From CAURNT01 sp963526495 (lineage in GTDB: Bacteria; Fusobacteriota; Fusobacteriia; Fusobacteriales; Leptotrichiaceae): a stretch of DNA of 7,087 nt. Positions 1 to 6,614 of this stretch are shown here, piece after piece; positions within the stretch are counted from its first letter, which is position 1; each line of letters starts with the position of its first letter. Where the stretch lies: NCBI GenBank assembly GCA_963526495.1, contig CAURNT010000039.1, positions 1 to 7,087 on the forward strand. The letters are read 5' to 3'. The notes under the pieces were generated by a model. It made no database searches. It saw only the letters and a program-made list of their open reading frames with translations, and had not been told where the DNA came from. The position numbers were made by a program, and so were the translations under genes.

Positions 1-43
1 CTACAAGTTTGATATATTTACTAGATGACATAACTCTAAAACT

Positions 44-67
44 GGTAACAAGGGTATACTTGTTACC
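44..67. repeat. Inverted repeat inside spacer 1
   Basis: Spacer 1 (43-72) contains a perfect 9-bp inverted repeat, GGTAACAAG at 44-52 and CTTGTTACC at 59-67, around the 6-base centre GGTATA. The protospacer it came from was therefore probably a palindromic element such as an operator, a terminator stem or an origin site of a phage or plasmid. The spacer part of this crRNA could also fold on itself. Confidence 0.85.
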
Positions 68-468
68 CTCAAGTTTGATATATTTACTAGATGACATAAC
101 TCTCAAACTACCCTTTATATATTTTTACTGTTTCTATAGTTTGATATATTTACTAGATGACATAACTCTCAAACGTATCTTCTTCTTTTTTACCGATAAC
201 TAATGTTTGATATATTTACTAGATGACATAACTCTCAAACTGTAACTCGCCTCTAATTATTTGAGTTAATGTTTGATATATTTACTAGATGACATAACTC
301 TCAAACACTTCTTGAGTTAATTCATTAAGTATATTGGTTTGATATATTTACTAGATGACACAACTCTCAAACTCTGCTATTTGTGTTCTATAAGTTTCAA
401 TAGTTTGATATATTTACTAGATGACACAACTCTAAAACTTCTACTGTAACACTTTCTTCACTGTAATT

Positions 469-504
469 GTTTAATACATTTACTAAATAGCAAAAATTTC
501 AATT
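469..504 (-). repeat. Degenerate terminal CRISPR repeat abutting csn2
   Basis: By hand alignment this 36-bp stretch matches the consensus repeat at 26 of 36 positions and sits exactly 30 bp from repeat 7, so it is in register with the array. The plus-strand left part is well kept (GTTT, then ATTTACTA). The right part, next to csn2, is worn (CAAAAATTTCAATT against the consensus CATAACTCTCAAAC). Its last base is also the first base of the csn2 stop triplet region (504-506). Degeneration on the side away from the last spacer is typical of the leader-distal end of an array. It could instead be a remodelled leader or a repeat-derived promoter. Confidence 0.8.
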
Positions 505-1181
505 CAAAATATCTCACACATGTCTTGATCAATTATATATTTCTCCTCATATTCCAAATTATTTGATTCATAATCATTTTCTATAAATACTACTTTTTTC
601 TTTTTTAACAATAAATATTTATATATCTCTATTCTATCAATTTTATCAAATAAATTCAATAAATTAACACAAAAAATCACTTTTATTTTTAATACATCTG
701 TAAGGATATCAATATAAGTTATAAATTTTTCTATAAGTGTATCATAGCTTTTAGAAATAAATATATCATATATTTTAAGTAATTTAGTGACATCAAAATC
801 TTCATCTAATTCTAATTCAAAATCTGATTCATACATTATTTCCAAAATTAAATCTCTTATATTTTTTTCTAATTCTCTAATTTTAATGTAAAAAACTTCT
901 GAATTAGAGATATTTTTTAATTCGTTAAATATTGCGCTCTTTATTTTTTTGGAATCAAAATCTAAAGAAAATAAGTCTGTTAAAATTTCACAATTTTTAG
1001 AAATCAATAATTTTTCATCATTTAAATCAAACAAAAAATAATCACCATAATCTCCATTTATCTGATTAATTAATTCATTAATTTTATCAATAAAAAATTT
1101 TTTATTTTCTAATACTAAAATATTAATTTTATTTTCATTTATAATTATAGGATTAGATATATCCTTATGTACAATTCTCAT
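504..1181 (-). CDS. csn2: Csn2, type II-A spacer acquisition protein
   Basis: A 225-aa protein of the short Csn2 family (about 220 aa in S. pyogenes). The family forms a tetrameric ring that binds free double-stranded DNA ends in a calcium-dependent way and works with Cas1, Cas2 and Cas9 in spacer acquisition; it is not needed for interference. Recognisable family segments in order: ILVLE (residues 21-25), DLFSLDFDS (69-77, compare DILGFDVNS in S. pyogenes), the acidic LELDEDFDVTKLLK region (123-136), the strand KVIFCVN (167-173), KKVVFIEND (195-203) and EEKYIIDQD (212-220). No Walker A motif is seen, as expected for this family. The ATG overlaps the cas2 TGA in an ATGA arrangement, indicating translational coupling, and only a weak GGTGAT ribosome-binding site precedes it. 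The TGA stop runs straight into the degenerate CRISPR repeat. Csn2 is the marker that makes this subtype II-A. Confidence 0.93.
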   Translation of the reverse strand: MRIVHKDISNPIIINENKINILVLENKKFFIDKINELINQINGDYGDYFLFDLNDEKLLISKNCEILTDLFSLDFDSKKIKSAIFNELKNISNSEVFYIKIRELEKNIRDLILEIMYESDFELELDEDFDVTKLLKIYDIFISKSYDTLIEKFITYIDILTDVLKIKVIFCVNLLNLFDKIDRIEIYKYLLLKKKKVVFIENDYESNNLEYEEKYIIDQDMCEIF

Positions 1182-1498
1182 AATATCACCAATCTATCTG
1201 TAGTATCAAGAACTTCACTTTTAGATTCTCCAACTAAAAACATCATTCTATTATACTGAGCTTCTGTTATTATCAAAACTTGAACTAATCCACTCTTAGG
1301 TTTATTTTTAACTAAATTATCACACATATATTTAGCCATTCCTAAATTAAGTAATAATCTTACATAAACAGATTCTTGAATCATTACAAATCCATTAGAA
1401 ATTAAATACTTTCTAAACTTTCTATATTGTTTTAAATCACTAGAGGTCATTGTTGGTAAATCAAAAAATAGTAATATCCTCACAAATCTATAACTCAT
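1178..1498 (-). CDS. cas2: Cas2, CRISPR integration complex subunit
   Basis: A 106-aa Cas2 protein, the dimeric structural core of the Cas1-Cas2 integrase that inserts spacers. It starts MSYRFVRILLFFDLPT, closely resembling S. pyogenes Cas2 (MSYRYMRMILMFDMPT), with the conserved first-strand aspartate at D13. YRKFRKYL, ESVYVRLLLN and the final DRLVIL also match the family. I chose the ATG at 1496-1498. The open frame can be extended two codons to a TTG at 1502-1504, but the family N-terminus begins exactly at the ATG. With this start the gene overlaps the end of cas1 by 11 bp and shares the ATGA junction with csn2, so it is probably translated by coupling. There is no clear Shine-Dalgarno of its own. 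Confidence 0.95.
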   Translation of the reverse strand: MSYRFVRILLFFDLPTMTSSDLKQYRKFRKYLISNGFVMIQESVYVRLLLNLGMAKYMCDNLVKNKPKSGLVQVLIITEAQYNRMMFLVGESKSEVLDTTDRLVIL

Positions 1499-2363
1499 AT
1501 TCAAAAAACTTTATTTTAGAAACATCTTTATCTTCCAATGCTTCAAAAATACTATTAACATAAATTTTAATTGCATTATTAACATATTGTTCTTTACCAT
1601 CAATTTTAACCTTAGAATTCAAAACATCTAACATCATAAGTTTCTCCTCTTTTTCAAATTTATCCGGCTTATTTCTATATACCACTTCATCTACTAAAAC
1701 TCTAAAAGGTTCTATAAAATCACATGATAAGTTAAATTGATTAAACATACTTTTATGATGAAGTCCAAGCATAGTTAAATAACCACTAGAAACTATTTCT
1801 CTATTAAATGCAGATAACATAACCATGTACCCATAATTCAACGCAGCGTTTATTGAACATATATTACTACGACTAAAAGAATTTCCAAACAATGAATTAA
1901 AATAAACTTTAGCTGCATAAGCCTCTCTATTATCTTCGTCATTAAACGTAACCTGCTCTATGTAAGATTTTAAAATTTCAAAGTTTCTCAATCCAAATTT
2001 ACCTATTAATTTTGTTTGATTTCTAATTTTTTCTTTTACTATATCTGTCCAAACTAAAATTTTAATTTCTTCATCCCATTTAATTTGACTTCGTATTTTT
2101 AAACTTGTATCTGAACTACCATAATATCCAATCAATTCTGAAGACGGATTCCTTTTTTCATCACAGAATATAATTTTTATTTTCCTTTTTATCATTTCAT
2201 TTAATAGAGCGGCAGTAAGTGATACTGCCGTATTCTCTATTATCAATATTGAAATTTCACTTAAATATATTTTTGTTATCTTATTTTCTGCTCTTACTAC
2301 TAAATAATTCAATTTTAAATCTAATTTAGATATACTAGATATAGAAACAATTCTCCAACTCAT
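1488..2363 (-). CDS. cas1: Cas1, CRISPR integrase
   Basis: A 291-aa Cas1, the metal-dependent integrase that, with Cas2, joins new spacers to the first repeat by transesterification. The three metal ligands are visible: E147 in NREAYAAKVYF, H203 in LGLHHKSMF and E218 in CDFIEPFR. They sit at a constant offset of two from S. pyogenes Cas1 E149, H205 and E220. The N-terminal beta domain (about 1-90) includes the typical VSLTAALLNEMIKRKIKIIFCDE region, and the helical catalytic domain follows. SINAALNYGYMVMLSAF (170-186) is the conserved core helix. The ATG lies 12 bp after the cas9 stop, with only a weak purine-rich GAGTGA upstream, so translation may depend on ribosomes finishing cas9. Length and motifs indicate an intact enzyme of the type II-A branch. 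Confidence 0.97.
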   Translation of the reverse strand: MSWRIVSISSISKLDLKLNYLVVRAENKITKIYLSEISILIIENTAVSLTAALLNEMIKRKIKIIFCDEKRNPSSELIGYYGSSDTSLKIRSQIKWDEEIKILVWTDIVKEKIRNQTKLIGKFGLRNFEILKSYIEQVTFNDEDNREAYAAKVYFNSLFGNSFSRSNICSINAALNYGYMVMLSAFNREIVSSGYLTMLGLHHKSMFNQFNLSCDFIEPFRVLVDEVVYRNKPDKFEKEEKLMMLDVLNSKVKIDGKEQYVNNAIKIYVNSIFEALEDKDVSKIKFFEYEL

Positions 2364-2375
2364 AATTCATCACTC

Positions 2376-5300
2376 TTATAATTTTCTTAAATCTATTTCT
2401 GTTTCATATATTCCTGTTATAGATTTACTTATCAATTTAATTTCATCTATATTTTCAATATTTTTACTAAATTGTATAGTTCCAGATTTTGAAGCACCAC
2501 CAAAATCAGATAAATCAAATAAATCTCTAGAATTAGAGAAATATCCTAATATTTTAACAATTACACTACATTGATTTTTTAAATCTAAATCATTAAATTT
2601 ATCTTTAGCTAATACTCTTAAAACTTCATTTTCTTTCCCTTTATTATTTCTATAATAAAATATGGTATTAGTAATTTTATTTACTATTTCTTCAAACAAT
2701 AATTTATTTAATTCTTTTGTTATAAGGAAATTATCATTTTTATCTTTTCTATTAATTCCTGTCTCGTTGAATTTAATAATATATTTAATATAGTTTGTAT
2801 TATCTCGATCTAATTTTAATTGTAAATTCAAATTATATAAAAGTCCATCATTACTTCTACCTCTAAGAGTATAATAACAACCATTAATCTTAAATACAGA
2901 GCCTATAGGTATCTTATCAATTAATATTTCAGGTTCAATTAATTTCATTTTTTCTTTAAAATACAAAATCAAATCAGCTCTACTCTTTATTCCTTTACTA
3001 ATATATACTGGTAAAGTCTCTAAAGTTCTAACCCTTTTTTTCTTAAGTACATGACTCACTAAAACAAAATACGAACCAGAAACCTTATTAAAAGCACCAT
3101 ATTTTTCTAAATTATTAGCTAATATGCTATTATTACCCTTAATTGGTATATACATATTTTTAAGATCAATTGTTTTTTTAGATATTAACTGTAAATCAGA
3201 TATAGCACCTTTTTCTTCTTTCGTTCTCTTCGTTACTAAAGGAAGCTTTTGATACAAAAATCTTTCAATTTTTTTATTAACTTCTATTTTATCAAAAATC
3301 TTTTTACCTTTAATAATAATATTATCATCAAACATTCTTTCTAAATTATAGTCATTTTTACCAATTTTAGATTCTTCTCTATTTTTTCTCAGCCATAAAA
3401 TAGGATTTCTAGTAAATTGTTCATCATACGCATTTCCAACTATTATATTTAAATAAGCATCATGAGCATGATGTAAATCATTTATTTCTCTAACCTTTAA
3501 ATAATTATATCTTTTTCTAAACTCTGATACTCCTTCAGCTTTAACATAACACATTTGCGTATTTGTAAACATCGTTTTAAGTACTTCTATAACATTTTTT
3601 ATTGTTTGACTAGTTTCAACTAATTGTCTTGCAACAAATTTTTCTAAAATTTCTGGACTTAATTTTTCACTACCTATTAATCTTTCATATTTTATATCAC
3701 TTATAAGTTTTTTATTTTTTAATAAAGTCCAAAATGCGTGTCTAGAAATTCTAATATCATTTGGCAATGGATAATTATTACTTTTAGCACCATTTATAAC
3801 TTTTCTAACTAAAACTAAATTATTCCAAGAATCATCTTTAGTTAAAGATCTTGGATATATATGATCTATATCATATATATTAGAATTAAATAAATCTTCT
3901 AAATGTATATTTTCTCCACTATACATACAACGTCCCATTTGACTAAAATATAAATACAGTTTTTTACGTCTAAATTCTTTTTCATCTATATTTTTTAATT
4001 CATTAAGTATATTTTTATCAATATCTTTAATATCTTTATATTTATCTTCTAATTGTTTTTTCCTTTTATCTTTTTTTATCTTAACTATATCTTCTTTTCT
4101 AGTTACTTCTACAAAAACTTTTTTAGGATCATATTTCATTATTTTTTTAATTTCTTCAATAATCCTTAAAGTTTGCCAGACAGATCTTTTAACACTTGGA
4201 GATAAAATAAGATCTTCCATTATATTTTCATAATTTAATTTATTTATAACCTTAACTTCTTTAATTTTATCTAAAGACTCTAAAAATTTATATTTATTAC
4301 TCAACAATTCCATTAAATTAAGTGAATGTTCCCACATCATATCAATTATATTAATACATGCTCCACCAGTTTCTTCTCCATAATGTTCAACTTCAGTTAA
4401 AAATTTTCTAGATAAATTACCCCACCCAGAATATTTTAACGATGATAACTTATTAATTTGTTCTTGATTTAACATATCAGAATAAACTTCAGTAATTTTA
4501 TCTGAAATCATTTTTTTATCACCATTATAAACCGTAACCCAAAATATTACATTTTCAGCTAATTCTTTATATGGATCTCTATTAAAGTCTTCTCCCAAAA
4601 TCTTGTACATATCAATATGAGGTTTTAAAGTTGCATTTAATTCATCAACTCCTGTTATTTCAATATCGTTATATAAATTATTCAACTTCAACATTTTCTT
4701 CAATTTATTTTTACTCATTTTTTCATTTAATAAATAGCATTGTTTATATATCTTTTGTTTTAAATATGTACTTAATCTTTCACCATTAATTTTAACATTA
4801 TTTAATTCATTAAGAACCATAAACTTAGAGTATAATAAAGAATTTTTAGCTAATGCATTTTCATTATGTAAATAAGTACATTTTCTAGTCATTCTAGTTA
4901 TAAAATTTTCAGCACTTTTTTTAACATTGATTACCTCATTAAAATTCCAAGGATATACTTTAGAATTATAATCATTTCTTTCTACCCATGAAAACTGACT
5001 TTTATCATTCATAGGCCCAATAAAGTAGGGTATTCTAAATTCAAAAATTTGTATAATTTTTTCCTTAAGACTTAAATTAGTATCATCTACTTCATTTAAA
5101 AATATTAAATAATTACTTGCATTATCAAGAATTTTTTTCAACTCATAAAGATGTAATTGCATAGGTATTACAGAATTTGAAATACTCTTTTGAACTTCTA
5201 ATAAATCCCCTTCTGCTATACCATTTATAATATAATCTGCTAATTCTTTATCTTCATTTTCTATTTCTAATTTGGTTAATTCAGTTGTTTTAAGTGCTAA

Positions 5301-6461
5301 TATTTTTGCTCTATAATTTTTTAATTTTTTATAATCATCTTCTTTACCAAAATATTTTTTAATAAAATTATTATAATCTCCAAAATTTATTTTAGATTTT
5401 GAAGTAACATTGGAATTAAAAATTAATTTATAATTTTTATTACCAAAATACTTTTTAATAAAATATTTAACTTTAGCAAGATCCTCTTTATACTTAGCGT
5501 ATGATTTAACTTTAGACTCTGAAATAGAATTTGAATCTTTAAGTATTTTTTGAAGTATAACATAATCATATATTTCTTTAGATTTATCTATTAATTCAAT
5601 ATCTTCACCTAAAATAGGTTCTATTTCAGAATATTTTTCATCATACTTAGAATCAGAAAAATTAATTTCAAATTTATTTTCAACTTTATTTTCAACTATC
5701 TTTTCATTGTTTATATATATCTTATCTAATTGAGTTTTAAAACCAATTAAAAGTCTAATAATAACCTTATCTTTACCCTTAACCAAAGATTTTAAATTAG
5801 TTTCCTTATCTTTTTTTCTAATACTTGAATCTAATAATATATCACAAAACTTATCTATATCATTTATTTCAAAATCAAGATCTTCTAAAGTAGAAATATG
5901 GTCTTCAAAATTTATAATCAATTCTTTTAAAGTATCTTTATTATTTGTTTTTTCAGAATCACTAACTTCAAAATTTTCAAATAAAAAGTGTCCTCTACTT
6001 TTCAGAATATGCTTTATTGCTAAATAAACTTCTCTAACATCATGCTCCTCCTTACTATTCATCAATTCATATCTCAAATGATATATAGTAGGATATTTTT
6101 TATGAAAATCTTTATCTTTAAAATTTTCATCATTAAATAAAGTATTTTTTTGCTTAGTTCTTTTATCTTCCTCATAAAAGAAAGAATCTTCCATTCTTTC
6201 AAAAAATAAAGAATCTTTTTCTAATATATACTTTTCAAAAGAATTTTTTAAAAATTTTAATCTATCATTTCTTTTATCCAAGCTTCTCCTATTATTTCTG
6301 TTAATTCTTCTTTCAACAGCAGTCTTAGCCTCTTCAAATAAACGAACACCATATAAAAACTTTCTATTTTTCTTCAATATATTATAATTTGTATCAGTTA
6401 CCGCCCAACCTATAGAATTAGTTCCTATATCTAATCCTATATAATATTCCTTCCCTTTCAT
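2376..6461 (-). CDS. cas9: Cas9, type II-A RNA-guided DNA endonuclease
   Basis: A 1361-aa Cas9, close to the 1368 aa of SpCas9. It binds a crRNA:tracrRNA duplex and cuts target DNA beside a PAM, one strand with RuvC and the other with HNH; it also takes part in spacer selection. Order of parts: RuvC-I YIGLDIGTNSIGWAV with D11; arginine-rich bridge helix (about 47-75, RRINRNNRRSLDKRNDR); recognition lobe (about 75-735); RuvC-II KKVFVEVTRKE with E785; HNH with YDIDHIYPRSLTKDD, catalytic H867 and metal ligand N890 (SpCas9 H840 and N863); RuvC-III with VARQLVETSQTIKNV and INDLHHAHDAYLN, giving H998 and D1001 (SpCas9 H983 and D986); PAM-interacting domain (about 1115-1361) ending SITGIYETEIDL. All nuclease residues are present, so it should be active. 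The SpCas9 PAM arginines R1333 and R1335 align without gaps to I1329 and F1331, so the PAM is probably not NGG. A strong AAGGAGG site lies 8 bases before the ATG. First gene of the cas operon. Confidence 0.99.
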   Translation of the reverse strand: MKGKEYYIGLDIGTNSIGWAVTDTNYNILKKNRKFLYGVRLFEEAKTAVERRINRNNRRSLDKRNDRLKFLKNSFEKYILEKDSLFFERMEDSFFYEEDKRTKQKNTLFNDENFKDKDFHKKYPTIYHLRYELMNSKEEHDVREVYLAIKHILKSRGHFLFENFEVSDSEKTNNKDTLKELIINFEDHISTLEDLDFEINDIDKFCDILLDSSIRKKDKETNLKSLVKGKDKVIIRLLIGFKTQLDKIYINNEKIVENKVENKFEINFSDSKYDEKYSEIEPILGEDIELIDKSKEIYDYVILQKILKDSNSISESKVKSYAKYKEDLAKVKYFIKKYFGNKNYKLIFNSNVTSKSKINFGDYNNFIKKYFGKEDDYKKLKNYRAKILALKTTELTKLEIENEDKELADYIINGIAEGDLLEVQKSISNSVIPMQLHLYELKKILDNASNYLIFLNEVDDTNLSLKEKIIQIFEFRIPYFIGPMNDKSQFSWVERNDYNSKVYPWNFNEVINVKKSAENFITRMTRKCTYLHNENALAKNSLLYSKFMVLNELNNVKINGERLSTYLKQKIYKQCYLLNEKMSKNKLKKMLKLNNLYNDIEITGVDELNATLKPHIDMYKILGEDFNRDPYKELAENVIFWVTVYNGDKKMISDKITEVYSDMLNQEQINKLSSLKYSGWGNLSRKFLTEVEHYGEETGGACINIIDMMWEHSLNLMELLSNKYKFLESLDKIKEVKVINKLNYENIMEDLILSPSVKRSVWQTLRIIEEIKKIMKYDPKKVFVEVTRKEDIVKIKKDKRKKQLEDKYKDIKDIDKNILNELKNIDEKEFRRKKLYLYFSQMGRCMYSGENIHLEDLFNSNIYDIDHIYPRSLTKDDSWNNLVLVRKVINGAKSNNYPLPNDIRISRHAFWTLLKNKKLISDIKYERLIGSEKLSPEILEKFVARQLVETSQTIKNVIEVLKTMFTNTQMCYVKAEGVSEFRKRYNYLKVREINDLHHAHDAYLNIIVGNAYDEQFTRNPILWLRKNREESKIGKNDYNLERMFDDNIIIKGKKIFDKIEVNKKIERFLYQKLPLVTKRTKEEKGAISDLQLISKKTIDLKNMYIPIKGNNSILANNLEKYGAFNKVSGSYFVLVSHVLKKKRVRTLETLPVYISKGIKSRADLILYFKEKMKLIEPEILIDKIPIGSVFKINGCYYTLRGRSNDGLLYNLNLQLKLDRDNTNYIKYIIKFNETGINRKDKNDNFLITKELNKLLFEEIVNKITNTIFYYRNNKGKENEVLRVLAKDKFNDLDLKNQCSVIVKILGYFSNSRDLFDLSDFGGASKSGTIQFSKNIENIDEIKLISKSITGIYETEIDLRKL

Positions 6462-6469
6462 AAAATACT

Positions 6470-6476
6470 CCTCCTT
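6470..6476 (-). promoter_or_regulatory. Ribosome-binding site of cas9
   Basis: On the minus strand AAGGAGG lies 8 bases before the cas9 ATG (6459-6461). It is the strongest Shine-Dalgarno in the cas operon. cas1, cas2 and csn2 have only weak sites, which suggests most ribosome loading happens at cas9 and the later genes rely on coupling. Confidence 0.85.
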
Positions 6477-6494
6477 AAAACATCTCCTTTATAA

Positions 6495-6522
6495 AGTATA
6501 TCTTGCTTTTCCTAAAAATCAA
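6495..6522 (-). promoter_or_regulatory. Candidate cas9-proximal promoter
   Basis: On the minus strand, a -35-like TTGATT (6517-6522), 16 bases, then a -10-like TATACT (6495-6500). Transcription would begin about 15-20 bases upstream of the cas9 ribosome-binding site. A perfect 10-bp palindrome, CTTTATAAAG (6487-6496), overlaps the edge of the -10 and the likely start site and could be an operator, though short palindromes of A and T are common here. Motif match only. Confidence 0.4.
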
Positions 6523-6537
6523 AAATAATTATTACAA

Positions 6538-6566
6538 ATTATAATAATTTCATCATAAAATAACAA
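6538..6566 (-). promoter_or_regulatory. Candidate cas operon promoter with perfect -10
   Basis: On the minus strand, TTGTTA (6561-6566), exactly 17 bases, then the consensus -10 TATAAT (6538-6543). It lies just downstream of the ridA terminator and would give a cas9 leader of about 70 bases. It is the best sigma-70-type match in the gap, but AT-rich DNA produces such matches by chance. It may act in tandem with the promoter candidate nearer cas9. Confidence 0.5.
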
Positions 6567-6573
6567 AAATAAA

Positions 6574-6610
6574 AAAGCCAAATAATAGAATTAATCTAAA
6601 ATTTGGCTTT
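6574..6610 (-). terminator. Intrinsic terminator of ridA
   Basis: AAAGCCAAAT (6574-6583) and ATTTGGCTTT (6601-6610) form a perfect 10-bp stem. In the 17-base loop, TAGA (6586-6589) and TCTA (6595-6598) can extend the pairing. On the minus strand the hairpin starts 4 bases after the ridA stop and runs into a T-rich tract (TTTATTTTTG). It separates ridA from the cas operon, so cas9 probably needs its own promoter. Confidence 0.88.
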
Positions 6611-6614
6611 ATAA

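Larger units (their letters stand above)
7..504 (-). CRISPR. Type II-A CRISPR array, 7 intact repeats plus 1 degenerate terminal repeat
   Basis: Seven 36-bp repeats lie at 7-42, 73-108, 139-174, 205-240, 271-306, 337-372 and 403-438, separated by 30-bp spacers (43-72, 109-138, 175-204, 241-270, 307-336, 373-402). A seventh 30-bp interval (439-468) leads to a degenerate repeat at 469-504. On the minus strand the repeat starts GTTTGAGAGTTATGTCATC and ends ATATATCAAAC. The start resembles the GTTTTAGAGCTATG start of the S. pyogenes type II-A repeat, so crRNA is assigned to the minus strand, the same as the cas genes. The repeat ends form a perfect 6-bp inverted repeat (GTTTGA/TCAAAC). Repeats 2-5 are identical. 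Repeat 6 has one change (CACAAC for CATAAC on plus), repeat 7 has that change plus TCTAAAAC for TCTCAAAC, and repeat 1 has only the second change. Bases 1-6 are probably the end of another spacer, so the array likely continues left of the window. The long plus-strand reading frame across this array is an artefact of repeat periodicity. Confidence 0.98.

Noticed and set aside
9..203. Open reading frame of 64 codons on the plus strand with repeated IYLLDDITLK units
   Set aside because: It is the CRISPR array translated: the 66-bp repeat-plus-spacer period is divisible by three, which keeps one frame open. It starts on TTG inside a repeat with no ribosome-binding site.
469..560. Possible tracrRNA starting from the degenerate repeat on the plus strand
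   Set aside because: The sequence is weakly anti-repeat-like, but it is in perfect register with the array, its repeat-pairing end is the worn part, and the downstream sequence inside csn2 shows no convincing hairpins or terminator.
504..6461. An undescribed additional gene or system inside the cas operon
   Set aside because: The four genes leave no gaps large enough for another gene, and all four belong to recognised type II-A families.
6540..6545. TATAAT on the plus strand as a promoter reading toward ridA
   Set aside because: No -35 element at a proper distance, and it would only give antisense RNA into the ridA terminator; the overlapping minus-strand promoter is better.
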